From positions 33,473 to 97,472 of the forward strand of contig JAIELX010000073.1 of NCBI GenBank assembly GCA_019752635.1: a stretch of 64,000 nucleotides of DNA, written 5' to 3'. The notes beneath the pieces are model-generated. The model was not told where the DNA came from. It saw nothing but the letters and a program-made list of their open reading frames with translations, and ran no database searches. Position 1 is the stretch's first letter, and the number at the start of each line of letters is the position of its first letter. The stretch is from Candidatus Obscuribacterales bacterium. Lineage in GTDB: Bacteria > Cyanobacteriota > Vampirovibrionia > Obscuribacterales > Obscuribacteraceae. This document shows, one piece after another, positions 26,792-36,300 of the stretch. Made by a program: the position numbers and the translations under genes.

Positions 26792-28117
26792 ATGCGCAAT
26801 CGGATGCTTTTGCTGGGTTTGACTGTAGCCGCGTGGCTTTGCATCAAGACCATCGACTATCTTCTTCCGTGGTCGGCTTTCTTGGTGCTTCTATGCGGAA
26901 TTGTGCTGATCATGATTGCCCACACTTTGTGGATGCTGCTGGCACAAAGGCGCGAAGCAAGATTGTGTAAAAGCGGGCGAGGGAAGTCCGTCGGCACCGC
27001 GAGTGATACTGAGTGGATGCCTTCTGTTGATATTTTGATTCCAGCGAAGAACGAGTCTCGTGTCATCGAGAAAACTGTGCGTAACTTTTTCAATCTGGAC
27101 TATCCGGATTACACTGTCTGTGTTATCGATGATGCTTCCGACGATAGTATGCCGCAAGTGCTTGATCGCTTGTGCGAAGAGTTTCCGAGACTTCAATGCG
27201 TACGAAGACCTGCCGGTTCCGTTCCAGGAAAATCGGCCGGGTTGAACGATGCTTTGCCGATGTGTCGCTCTGAAGTCATCGCAGTGTTCGATGCTGATGC
27301 GTACGTCGAGCCCGATTTTCTTCGAAAAATCTTGCCCGTTCTCGCTCCCGAACACGTGGGCGCAGTGCAAGCACAGAAGCGGATTTATCGCCATCAAACC
27401 ACCTTGTTGCCGGAGTGCCAGGCGTCTGAGTACGCGCTGGACACATACTTCCAGGTGGGACGCGACCTCATCGGTGGTGCCGTTGAGCTGCGGGGCAATG
27501 GAGAGCTGATGAAGCGCAGCGCGCTGATCGATGTCGGCGGATGGAACAACAAAGCCATTACGGACGATCTGGACCTGACCATGCGATTGCTACTGGCGAA
27601 GTGGGACGTTAAGTTCTCACCGGATACGGTGGTGTGGGAAGAAGCCGTCACGACCATACAGGGATTGATCAGGCAACGACGCCGTTGGGCGGAAGGCAGC
27701 ATCCGTCGTTATCTGGACTACATCTTTCCTCTCAACTCGCTGTATCGACTTTCCATCGTCGAAAAAATCGACATTCTTGCTTTTCTTTCCGAGTTTGCAG
27801 TCCCCGGCCTGATGTTGTTGGAAATTGTCAGCGAAATCTTCCGCACATTGGCTGGCGAACCTGATTGCGCTCACCCCGGCTTTCTTCTGTTTGTTGCGCT
27901 GCTCACGTCGATGATCACGACAGTCAATCTGTTCATCGCAATTCGGCTCTATCGCCCGGAGAAGCCTTTGCTCAATGCTATGGGGCACACAACCGTTGTG
28001 AACGCTTACATTTTTGCTCACTGGATTCCTTGCGTACTGGTTTCATTCGTCAACATCATGTTCAAGCAGGAAGCATCCAAATGGCATCGCACTGAGCACT
28101 TAGGTGGCTCTGCCTGA
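26792..28117 (+). CDS. Processive family 2 glycosyltransferase, membrane embedded
   Basis: A 441-residue GT2 enzyme of the cellulose/hyaluronan-synthase type. Two N-terminal transmembrane helices (about 5-50) precede a GT-A catalytic domain with DD at 113-114, DAD at 167-169, TDD at 257-259 and the processivity motif QRRRW at 295-299. Three or four hydrophobic segments follow (about 325-430), which in this family build the channel through which the polysaccharide is exported. The sugar and the polymer are unknown. GGGA precedes the ATG. A TTG-started exporter gene follows after 17 bases, so the two are one operon. Confidence 0.9.
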   Translation: MRNRMLLLGLTVAAWLCIKTIDYLLPWSAFLVLLCGIVLIMIAHTLWMLLAQRREARLCKSGRGKSVGTASDTEWMPSVDILIPAKNESRVIEKTVRNFFNLDYPDYTVCVIDDASDDSMPQVLDRLCEEFPRLQCVRRPAGSVPGKSAGLNDALPMCRSEVIAVFDADAYVEPDFLRKILPVLAPEHVGAVQAQKRIYRHQTTLLPECQASEYALDTYFQVGRDLIGGAVELRGNGELMKRSALIDVGGWNNKAITDDLDLTMRLLLAKWDVKFSPDTVVWEEAVTTIQGLIRQRRRWAEGSIRRYLDYIFPLNSLYRLSIVEKIDILAFLSEFAVPGLMLLEIVSEIFRTLAGEPDCAHPGFLLFVALLTSMITTVNLFIAIRLYRPEKPLLNAMGHTTVVNAYIFAHWIPCVLVSFVNIMFKQEASKWHRTEHLGGSA

Positions 28118-28134
28118 GCGCAGGTGGATCAAGC

Positions 28135-29010
28135 TTGCTGCTGCCGGCGCTTGCTGTGGTGGCATCGATTGTATCGCTCACTGTCGGCACGTCCTTCGGC
28201 AAAAGTCTCTTTGCTGAAATCGGTCCTCAAGGCACTGCCACTATGAGGGTAGTATTTGCCGCGGCAATCTTGCTGACTGCCTGGCGTCCCCGGTTAAGCG
28301 AGTTCTCTGCTTCCAACCTGCGTGCCATCGCTCTCTATGGTGCGACACTTGGTCTGATGAATACGATGTTCTATATGTCCCTTGCGACTTTGCCAATTGG
28401 TATCGCAATTGCCATAGAGTTTACCGGACCGCTCGCCCTGGCGGTGACTGCATCCAGGCGCATCATTGATTACGTTTGGGTCGGTTTCGCAGTGGCGGGT
28501 CTGCTGTTGTTGATACCGTTTCCTCAAGCCGGCGGTTCTGCGGTCGCACTCAATCCTGTGGGGATTGGCTTCGCCTTTGCCTCAGCAATACTGTGGGCGC
28601 TCTATATATTGTTTGGTCAGCGCCTCGGACACATTCACGCCGGGCATGCCATGGCGATCGGAATGGTGGTGGCAAGCATGGTGGTGTTGCCGGTGGGCAT
28701 AGCTGTCGCTGGAACGCGTTTGCTAGATCCATCCTTGCTGACAGCAGGTTTCACCCTGGCGATTTTTTCCAGTGCGATTCCCTACAGCCTGGAGATGTAT
28801 TCACTAAAGAGGTTGCCCAAACAAACTTTCGGAATCTTGTTAAGTCTTGAGCCTGCAATCGGAGCATTGAGCGGTATGTTCGTGCTCAATGAAAAACTGA
28901 CCGTTCTTCAGTGGATAGCTATCGGCTCGGTGATGATCGCTTCGATCGGCAGCGCAACTGGTACTAGAGGAAGGGAAGGTGAGTTACCTGTTGCTGGACC
29001 TGAGGTATAA
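28135..29010 (+). CDS. EamA/DMT-family permease, RhtA-like
   Basis: A 291-residue membrane protein with ten predicted helices in two EamA halves. The second-half motif FSSAIPYSLEMYSLKRLPKQ followed by FGILLSLEPAIGALSG is characteristic of the RhtA (threonine/homoserine exporter) branch of the drug/metabolite transporter superfamily, so export of amino acids or related small molecules is likely. The start is TTG at 28135: AGGTGG lies seven bases upstream and no ATG is suitably placed. It follows the glycosyltransferase stop by 17 bases, which implies translational coupling or at least co-transcription. Confidence 0.88.
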   Translation: MLLPALAVVASIVSLTVGTSFGKSLFAEIGPQGTATMRVVFAAAILLTAWRPRLSEFSASNLRAIALYGATLGLMNTMFYMSLATLPIGIAIAIEFTGPLALAVTASRRIIDYVWVGFAVAGLLLLIPFPQAGGSAVALNPVGIGFAFASAILWALYILFGQRLGHIHAGHAMAIGMVVASMVVLPVGIAVAGTRLLDPSLLTAGFTLAIFSSAIPYSLEMYSLKRLPKQTFGILLSLEPAIGALSGMFVLNEKLTVLQWIAIGSVMIASIGSATGTRGREGELPVAGPEV

Positions 29011-29696
29011 AGTCAACAGGTTCAGTTAACTTTGAGGACAAGAGCTTGAATCCGCTTAGTGTCCTTTTCGTCGGAATGTCCCGGCTGGTGGCTAAATGCA
29101 CGTATTGGAGAAATCTGGTCTTCATAGGCTATCACCGGGCCCGTCATCGAAGAGCATTGTTAACAATGCAAATGAATTGCAATGGGCTGAATACATGCTT
29201 CAGATAATCAACAGGGTCTACTGACCAACGGGAACTGCCGCATGATACTTGCGGCAGGGAGCTGCCTACGGTTTACTGTGGAGTCCCCGTGACCCCGTGG
29301 GTGGTGGTACCCCGCCCGTGGTGGCTACTGTAGTCGTCAGGTATCAGATGCGGTGCGTTCGGATTGATGTCCAGCATTAGGGACGTCAAGTAATCAGCGC
29401 CTCGCTTGCCAAGCACGGCGGGCATCTCGACACTTGCCAACTATTGAAGACCTCGTTGGATATACCCCTTATATTGAATGTCATTTATCGGTCGGAACCG
29501 TGTCGTTATACAAAAAGATTTTGAAATGGCTCAGATCCGCCGAAGCCCGCCCATACTCGACCTTTTCGATGTCAGCAGCAAATACCGGACGCAAAACACA
29601 ATCTAGACCTCTTGCGGAAAATGGGTACAATGGTCATGTCTTGAGGCCGGTGTGGCCCTGGATTGTTCAGATGATTGCTAAGAGATGGAGATTTTC
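29011..29696. other. Long intergenic region with structured segment
   Basis: No convincing gene in about 690 bp. An 89-codon open frame (29434-29703) has no ribosome site and overlaps the next gene. Between 29235 and 29320 the DNA is GC-rich and can fold: an 8-bp perfect hairpin (CTGCCGCA / TGCGGCAG, 29235-29257, 7-base loop) and a second stem at 29299-29317 (GGGTGG / CCGCCC). The stretch could be part of a small RNA or a leader, but it matches no RNA family I can recall. A TACAAT at 29626-29631 could be the -10 of the promoter for the four-paralogue cluster. Confidence 0.4.
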
Positions 29697-30089
29697 ATGG
29701 TAAGGAAATTAGCGACCTCTTTTGTATTGGCTTCGACCTTGGTCGGCGCCCTGGTTGCTCCTTCGTTTGCCGCTGATGACAGCACGTTCCAATCCATTGT
29801 CTTCTTTCCGGTTCGCTTACTAGGATCGGCGACAGGCACTGTGATCGGCGTTCCTGAAGGCGCCGTCAAAGATGGTGTCAAGGGTTCGATGTTGGCAACT
29901 AAGTGGGTAGCTGAGAAACTCGGCGACGAAGACGGCACCTATCAAACATGGGCCGGCGCAATGCTCGGCGGTCCGTTCGGTTTGGCCGGCGGAATGGCAT
30001 ACGGCACCTTCGATGGTGGCTGGCATGGTATGAAGACTGGCTACGAAAAGCCGTTTTCGAAGGATTCGTTCACATTCAAGGACGAGTAG
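29697..30089 (+). CDS. Small exported protein, paralogue 1 of 4
   Basis: A 130-residue protein with a clear Sec signal peptide (ending APSFA, then ADD). The mature part begins with a hydrophobic segment (FFPVRLLGSATGTVIGVPEG), then KDGVKGSMLATKWVAEKLGD, a Gly/Ala-rich hydrophobic segment (AMLGGPFGLAGGMAYGTFDG) and the ending GYEKPFSKDSFTFKDE. The three following genes share this plan. No known family recognised. TGGAG lies six bases before the ATG at 29697; an ATG at 29685 in frame is less likely. It is the first gene of the tandem set. Confidence 0.8.
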   Translation: MVRKLATSFVLASTLVGALVAPSFAADDSTFQSIVFFPVRLLGSATGTVIGVPEGAVKDGVKGSMLATKWVAEKLGDEDGTYQTWAGAMLGGPFGLAGGMAYGTFDGGWHGMKTGYEKPFSKDSFTFKDE

Positions 30090-30175
30090 GGATGGACACG
30101 ACTGGGTAACTAGTCTATTGTTTGTAAACCGGGGGTGGTGTGATACCATCCTCGGTTGCAAGGTGGTAAGGAGCT

Positions 30176-30562
30176 ATGAACAAAAAATCTATTATGTTGT
30201 CCCTTGCGGCTGCACTTTCGCTCACTACGACACTTCCGTCGTATGCGGCCGATAGCGCGCTCGGAGGCATTGCTAGCTTTTTCGGTTCCACTACGGCCGT
30301 CATTCTCGACGTGCCGCAGGGAATCATTGTAGATACTCTCTGGAGAAGTCCTCTGAAGACTCAGCGTAACCTCGCTGAGAAATTCGGAGACGAAAAAGGA
30401 TTCCAGCAAAATGTTGCAGCCGCCGTCATCGGCGTTCCTGTTGGCATGGTGTGGGGAGTCCCCGCAGGTGCGCTTCGCGGAGCAAAACACGGAATGGGTA
30501 CTGGCTGGGAGAAACCTTTCAGCACAGAGTCTTTCGTCGTCGGTCTCGGTGAAGACAAATAG
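30176..30562 (+). CDS. Small exported protein, paralogue 2 of 4
   Basis: A 128-residue member of the same family. The signal peptide ends PSYA, then ADS. Shared landmarks are the hydrophobic start (SFFGSTTAVILDVPQG), EKFGDEKGFQQN, a Gly/Val-rich hydrophobic hairpin (VIGVPVGMVWGVPAGALRG) and the ending GWEKPFSTESFVVGLGEDK. The two Gly-rich segments may insert into a membrane after export. AAGGAG precedes the ATG. It is 86 bp from paralogue 1 and 49 bp from paralogue 3, which fits one transcript. Confidence 0.82.
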   Translation: MNKKSIMLSLAAALSLTTTLPSYAADSALGGIASFFGSTTAVILDVPQGIIVDTLWRSPLKTQRNLAEKFGDEKGFQQNVAAAVIGVPVGMVWGVPAGALRGAKHGMGTGWEKPFSTESFVVGLGEDK

Positions 30563-30611
30563 GATCTCCCACTCTGTCAAAGTGCGGGTAGTTAGAAAGA
30601 CGGTGAGGTAA

Positions 30612-31019
30612 ATGAGTAAGTTGACACTTAAACAAGGAGCCTTGTGCGCAGCGCTGTTGCTGTCGTCAATAGCAGCGCCGGCTTTAGCGATGGACTATGA
30701 AGCCGGTCCTGTGAACTGGGTCATCAAAGCCCCGATCAGAACGGTCGGTGGCCTTACAGGCGCGACAGTTTGCGGTCTCTTCAGCGGACCTGTAGACTAC
30801 GGTTACCACTGGTTCTTGAAGGGCACCACCCACGTTGCCGGTAAATTCGGCGACGAAAAAGGTGCAGGACAAATCGCAGCAGCAGTTCCGATTGGCGGCA
30901 CCACCGGTGCGGTCCTTGGTGGCGGCTACGGCGGCTTGGCAGGAGCTATCCACGGATTCAAAGTAGGCTGGGAGAAGCCCTTTAGCCGTTGGTCGTATAT
31001 CACAATGGAAGATAAATAA
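30612..31019 (+). CDS. Small exported protein, paralogue 3 of 4
   Basis: A 135-residue member of the same family. The signal peptide ends APALA, then MDY. Landmarks are IKAPIRTVGGLTGATVCGLF, VAGKFGDEKGAGQ, the Gly-rich hydrophobic segment GGTTGAVLGGGYGGLAGAIH and the ending GWEKPFSRWSYITMEDK. The KFGDEKG and GWEKPFS motifs are shared with paralogue 2, showing recent common descent. GGTGAGG precedes the ATG. No function can be assigned. Confidence 0.82.
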   Translation: MSKLTLKQGALCAALLLSSIAAPALAMDYEAGPVNWVIKAPIRTVGGLTGATVCGLFSGPVDYGYHWFLKGTTHVAGKFGDEKGAGQIAAAVPIGGTTGAVLGGGYGGLAGAIHGFKVGWEKPFSRWSYITMEDK

Positions 31020-31062
31020 GGCGCAGTAATGCGTTCTTAAAAATGGAAAGTTGGTGAGGACT

Positions 31063-31512
31063 ATGCTGAAGAAAATTGTATTGAGTTCTGTGGTTGCTGC
31101 CCTGGCCATGTTCGCAGGTCCCGGTGCCAGCTTCGCTTACCCCGAAAGACCTTCAGACTGGAGATGCCAGTATGAAGCTTACTATGTCCCGGTTCGTGTC
31201 ATAAGCATGCTTACGGCAGTTCTGTGGGACGTACCTACCGGTGCTTTCCAAGACGGCATCAAGGGCGCTATCGGCGGAACGAAGATGGTCGCTCGTAACC
31301 TCGGCAAAGAAGATGGACCGTATGAAATGGTAGCTGGCGCTCTAACCGGTGGACCGGTTGGATTGGTCGGCGGATCAGCTTACGGCTTGATTCATGGCTT
31401 CGGATACGGTTCGTACCATGGCTTTGTGGGCTATAGCAGCCCCCACAGCGGTGTGCACTACTCCCTGTTCCAGGGACGGCAATACCGCGTTCCCTACGAC
31501 GATAACTACTAA
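31063..31512 (+). CDS. Small exported protein, paralogue 4 of 4
   Basis: A 149-residue, more diverged member. The signal peptide ends GASFA, then YPE. It keeps the hydrophobic segment ending VLWDVPTGAFQDGIKGAIGG, then ARNLGKEDGPYEMVAGAL and TGGPVGLVGGSAYGLIHG, all closest to paralogue 1. The PFS ending is replaced by a Tyr/His/Gly-rich tail (FGYGSYHGFVGYSS and after). GTGAGGA lies two bases before the ATG at 31063. It is the last gene before a strong intrinsic terminator, which closes the cluster. Confidence 0.8.
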   Translation: MLKKIVLSSVVAALAMFAGPGASFAYPERPSDWRCQYEAYYVPVRVISMLTAVLWDVPTGAFQDGIKGAIGGTKMVARNLGKEDGPYEMVAGALTGGPVGLVGGSAYGLIHGFGYGSYHGFVGYSSPHSGVHYSLFQGRQYRVPYDDNY

Positions 31513-31539
31513 AGTTAATAAGTAGGAAACTGAGTAATT

Positions 31540-31577
31540 GAGCGAGCGGATCTCTAAGGGGTCCGCTCGCTCGTTTT
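31540..31577 (+). terminator. Intrinsic terminator of the four-paralogue cluster
   Basis: GAGCGAGCGGA (31540-31550) and TCCGCTCGCTC (31562-31572) form a perfect 11-bp stem with an 11-base loop, followed by GTTTT. It is placed 28 bases after the stop of paralogue 4. Confidence 0.88.
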
Positions 31578-31650
31578 CACTAGCTATCCGGGTTGGAACG
31601 TGCTGAGCCGCGCCTGTCTAAGTCCGGTATAACTATCGATTAAATTGAAG

Positions 31651-32916
31651 ATGGTAGGATGTGGGGAGGTCCGGCCGGGTGGACCGGACGAGCAGGAAAA
31701 CGTTTCATTGACGGTCACCTCGACGCTTGAAAGAAAAACGACCGAACGCCCTGAGCAGTCGACGCATCGCTCCGGGGCGGTCAAGATTTCCAGTTTCCTG
31801 ATTGCCTTGCCGCTCTACTTGCTTTGCTTGTTGTCAACAGTGATTCTTCCGATGGTCGGATGTTCGATGCTTGAACAACACTCGCTTGATCCGAAGAATA
31901 CGTGCCTCAAGGTCAAACGGTTTCTAACCGGTGGTGAAAACCCCGACGTACTCGTGTTCGGCTCATCGTTAATGAGTTCAGCCTGTGTGTTTGCAGACGC
32001 CGAAGTTCGGGGGCGGACCTGGCCGACTGCTCCGCGTCCGCGGGTCATCTTCTTCTACAATTATGACAAGTGTCATTCGCTTGAGACCGGGTTGAAGAAC
32101 AAAGGCTGGCCGGCATCGACGTCTTTTTCGAACATGAGTTATCCGGGTCTGATGATCTCAGAGCAATACCGCCTGTTTCAGAGCATCTTGCAGTCGGGAA
32201 AGACTCCCCGATTTGTTATTCTGTCGGTGGCGCCACGAGATTTTTACAGTAATGACGTTGCCGCAGATACTACGCAGCGTCCGGTATTCGCGCTGCTGAG
32301 CGGACCCTGGTCCGTGGACGAACTCAACAAAAAATCGAGTTTTGATGTGTCGATGCGCAGGCTTGCCGACGTTTCGAAAGACGAGATTCGCACCTATCGC
32401 GATATGTGGACTGATCAGGTTCTATTTGCCGATAGTGTTTTGAAAGACTCATTCCAGGCGCCGTCTGCGATGCTGCGTAAGTGGCTCAATGGTGAAGTGG
32501 TTCCTCGCTTGCTCGACGTTTTCGATGCGGAAGAAATTGGAAACGAACTTGGTGACTTGGATTACTACAAAATTCGCTATCAGCCGGCGAACGAAAAGAT
32601 GTTCGCTCAAGAATCGCAATACCTTCAGCGTTTTATAGCGTTAGCGAAGCAGAACCACGTTAGTGTCATCCTTGTCGATATGCCAATCACGATGAAGAAT
32701 TGGTCCTTGATTCCTCCGGCAATGCAAGCCAAGTATCGTGACAACCTGGTTCAAGCCGCTACAGCAACCGGTGTAAGTTTGGTGACTCCCGATAAGTCAA
32801 AGTACTCGCTGGCGGATTTTATCGATTCAGTGCATTTGAACGCACGCGGCGGTCAAAAATTGTTTGACGAGATTTGCTCTCGCATAGGCACCGCATATGG
32901 TGCATCAGGCAATTAG
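31651..32916 (+). CDS. SGNH/GDSL-hydrolase-like membrane-anchored protein
   Basis: A protein of about 421 residues. After a polar N-terminus there is one hydrophobic segment (FLIALPLYLLCLLSTVILPM), acting as a signal anchor. The exported part has features of an SGNH fold: DVLVFGSSLMSS as the nucleophile block (Ser in GSS) and DFIDSVHLNARGGQKLFDE as the Asp-x-x-His block near the C-terminus; VILSVAPRDF fits a core strand. Proteins of this kind (DltD, AlgJ/AlgX and relatives) often modify cell-surface polysaccharides by moving or removing acyl groups. That role here is inference. The start is uncertain: ATG 31651 or TTG 31645, both with weak sites. It stands alone between the small-protein cluster and the giant genes. 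Confidence 0.65.
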   Translation: MVGCGEVRPGGPDEQENVSLTVTSTLERKTTERPEQSTHRSGAVKISSFLIALPLYLLCLLSTVILPMVGCSMLEQHSLDPKNTCLKVKRFLTGGENPDVLVFGSSLMSSACVFADAEVRGRTWPTAPRPRVIFFYNYDKCHSLETGLKNKGWPASTSFSNMSYPGLMISEQYRLFQSILQSGKTPRFVILSVAPRDFYSNDVAADTTQRPVFALLSGPWSVDELNKKSSFDVSMRRLADVSKDEIRTYRDMWTDQVLFADSVLKDSFQAPSAMLRKWLNGEVVPRLLDVFDAEEIGNELGDLDYYKIRYQPANEKMFAQESQYLQRFIALAKQNHVSVILVDMPITMKNWSLIPPAMQAKYRDNLVQAATATGVSLVTPDKSKYSLADFIDSVHLNARGGQKLFDEICSRIGTAYGASGN

Positions 32917-33395
32917 CGTTGCTTCATAACCGGACTAAGCTGCGTACCTATATTGAATAGGCGTTGGATTGATATCCATCGTGCTCGTCTTCCTGGCGAA
33001 GATAGGTAGTTTCCGCGCGCGAGCCACGTGGCAACGGGGCGTCAGGGTTAGACTTACTTCGTTTGGCTCCTGCTTCTTCCGTGTCATCGCGCCTACAATC
33101 AGCCTTCTAAACCAAAAGTATATCGACTCCGACCTGTTGACGAAGACAAGTGGGGGAGGTAGAACTGAACAGCGGGACTTCGCGTGCACAAATTTCATAA
33201 TTTTGCGAAAAAGCAGGAATTAACCGAACCTGCGGATAACAAAAGTGTTAACCTGTACGGCGTGTTTTTGTAATTGGTCACTGGTTCTACTTTGCAGATG
33301 AACTGAGCGATAACTGAGATTCTGGTCGCGGAAAGTTTTGCGGCTTAAGGAAACACGTATTCTCATCAAGCGCCTTTTTTGGGGGTTACGGACCT
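32917..33395. other. Upstream region of the first giant gene
   Basis: About 480 bp without a credible gene. A candidate promoter, TTGACG (33137-33142) and TAGAAC (33160-33165) with a 17-base spacer, would leave a leader of roughly 220 bases before the giant gene. GGGGG and ACGGA stretches just before the ATG at 33396 serve as ribosome site. I see no riboswitch I can name. Confidence 0.4.
33137..33165 (+). promoter_or_regulatory. Candidate promoter for the first giant gene
   Basis: TTGACG and TAGAAC, separated by 17 bases, match five and four of six consensus positions. The position fits a long leader before the gene at 33396. No other support. Confidence 0.3.
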
Positions 33396-36300
33396 ATGGA
33401 ACTTCGGAAGAACGACAATGCCGGCGTTAATGTTTCCACGTCGGAGGGCAAGTCTCATCCGGCCGCGATGGGGCGTCAGGTGGTCGGAGCGCTGAGTATT
33501 CTTTCGCTCGTTCAGATGGCTGTTCCCTGGGCTGCTCTCAGCGAAGAACTACACTTGGGTTCGGGGGAGACGGCGCATACCGTCGACCAGAACTTTGCGG
33601 GGACTGTCAATTTGACAGTCAACGGCGAAACAAAAACTGTGGGAGCCGGCTCGCAGTTGACCGGCGCTGAATACGCTACATTCCTCAATGCCATCGGTGG
33701 ACAGGCTCAAACTCTGACCATCGGGCAAGGTGGCGTCGCCACCGGAGGTTATGTCAACCTTACGCCTCAACTGGCGCAGACAATTACGGGGTTGGTTGTT
33801 CCGACCAATGTGAGCTTGCTTCATAACGTTGGCGAACTCCAGACTCTTAACCTTACAGGCAACCTTACAAACTCGGGTAACTACTTCGCCTTCTCGACGA
33901 ATAATGCCATCACAAATGGCATTATCAACGCCTCAAATCTCTACAACAATCAGAATGCCCTGCTCACGTCAGTCCTGCCTTCCGGTGGTCTTCCAGGTGG
34001 TATAACCGGTGCAATTTCGAACCTGAGCCTCACGCTCAATATCGTCAACAACTTGTTCAACGCTGGCGCGATTACATCAGCCGGCAATTTGAATATTAAC
34101 GCCGGTGCAATTTACAACCAGCTTCCAGCGGGTGTCACAGGCGCGAGCCCGATTATGCAGGCAGTCAACAACCTCAATTTGAATGCGACGTTGGGCAATA
34201 TCACCAACTCCGGCGCCATGGCCGCTGTAATGGGCAACGTCAATCTGGCGTCCGTCAACAACATGGTGATCAACAACGTAAATGGATCAATCCAGGCATT
34301 GATGGGCAACATCAACGTCCGCGACGCGGCATTTGACGCTGCCAAGAATTTGGATATTCTCGGCGGCAAGTTCGTGTCGCAGCAATTGAACCTTAACAGC
34401 GGCAAAGGTGATGTAAATGTAGACATCATCGGGGCGACAGGATTGATCAACGTAGCTGCTTGCAACTTGCACATCAACAGCGAAGACACCGTGAACCTTG
34501 GCACATTGAACCTCGGGGGAGACCCGGGGATTTACTCGACTTACGGCGATATAAACATTGGCGGTTCGATCGTCACGAACGGTCAGCCTCTGGCTCTTGT
34601 CGCCTCCGGGAGCATCCGTACAACGGTGGCAGGACTGACCATCAACACCGAAAATCCTGGTGGCGATGGTGGAAGCATTTTTATCTCGGCCGGAGGGCTT
34701 GTGGACCAAACTGGTCTGGACTCCGCCGTGATTCGCGATCGTGAGTCGTTCCGCAGACTGGGCGGAAACATAGATTTCTCTACATTTGCCCTCGGTTCGC
34801 CTCTCAGCGCCAACGGCGGCTCCGGACGTGGCGGCGACATCACGCTCATCACCCTTGGGGGCGAGGTCTACGCAGGGACCATAGCGGTACCCACTGCCGT
34901 CAGTTCCACAGGGACCTCCGGCATGAATGGCGGGAATATTTTGATTCTTGCTGATGCACAGCCGCAGAATGTCAACAACTACGCCTCTCTGGTCTTGGGC
35001 GGGGGCGTCGACAGTAGCGCCACGGGAGGCGGCAACGGCGGTAGCATCACCATAGCGACTGCCAAACCTGCGCTTAACACCGCTGGAGCTACGGACAACC
35101 CGGTGGCGGTAATTGCCGGGGATGCGCTGAGTCCTGCGTCGACGATTACAAAGAGCACCGTTAGAAACATGGCACTCGAAATCGTTGGCGGTGTGACCAG
35201 CACCGGCACTAATGGCGGGGCTGTCGACATTCAGGCCGGCACGCAACTAACCATCACCGGTCCCGTTGTCGCAAGCGGGTCCGGAGGAGGCACGGGTGGC
35301 AATGTAACACTTGCGTCAAACAGTAATGTAGCATTCACGACCGGTCTGCCTGGTGGGCAGCGCAACGGGGTTGGCGGAGTCATCGTCTCACAGGGAAATA
35401 ACGGAAACGGCGGGCAGATCGCGGTCACAAACTCGGGAACTGGTGGCATTGTAGTTACCAACCCTGGTGACCTCAATGCTGCAGCCGGTTTTGCCGGCAA
35501 CGGTGGCTCGATAAGCCTGAGTGCCGCCAATGGCGATCTCCGCTTCCTGACCGGGGGCGTTTTAGCAGCCTTTGGTCCGAATAACGGCGGAGCCATCAGC
35601 TTGACCGGCGCACGGGTTATCGGGGCCGCGGGAGGCCTGGTATCTCTCAGTGCTGGTGGCGCAGCAGGAAACGGCGGCACCGTCTCCATCACTCAAACTA
35701 GAGACGGAGAAGCTCTGACTATCGGAACCGGAGCGACGCATTTCGTCGCACAGGTGAACGGTGCCGTCAATGGCGGTAGTGTCACCGCGTCCAGTGCCGG
35801 TAATCTGACGGTCGATCCTGCAGGACTGGCAATAAATGGCGGGGCGAATGGCAGTAATCTGTCATTTGCAACAACTGGTTCCAATCCGTTGGCCCGTTTG
35901 CTGGTAACGGGAGCTCTCTCTGTCAACGGCAACGGTAACGGCACTGGTGGAAGCATAGTTCTGCAGTCGGTCTCAGCGGAGAACTTCTTGCTCGGAGGAG
36001 CCACGGTCAATGGCACCGTCGGCACTCTATCCGCCAACGGAAGCGGCACTGGTGGTGGTGGCGCAGTGACCGTTACGAGCGCAAGAAGTATGACTGTCAC
36101 TTCGAATGTTACTGCCTTGGGGGGCGGAACATCCGGAAGCGGCGGAACAATCTCACTTACAGCCAGTGGCTCAGGCAGTGGCGCCGCAGGATTGGTTCTT
36201 GCTAGTACCGGCGTTGTGAACGTGTCCCCTACCAATGGCAATGGTGGCACTCTGGCTCTGACTTCAACGGCAGCTCCGCTTCAAATAGTAGCGCCAGGAA

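Noticed and set aside
29235..29317. RNase P RNA, tmRNA or 6S RNA
   Set aside because: I looked for the conserved cores of these RNAs and did not find them; only generic hairpins are visible.
29434..29703. 89-codon open frame before the small-protein cluster
   Set aside because: No ribosome site, random-looking composition, and it overlaps the start of paralogue 1.
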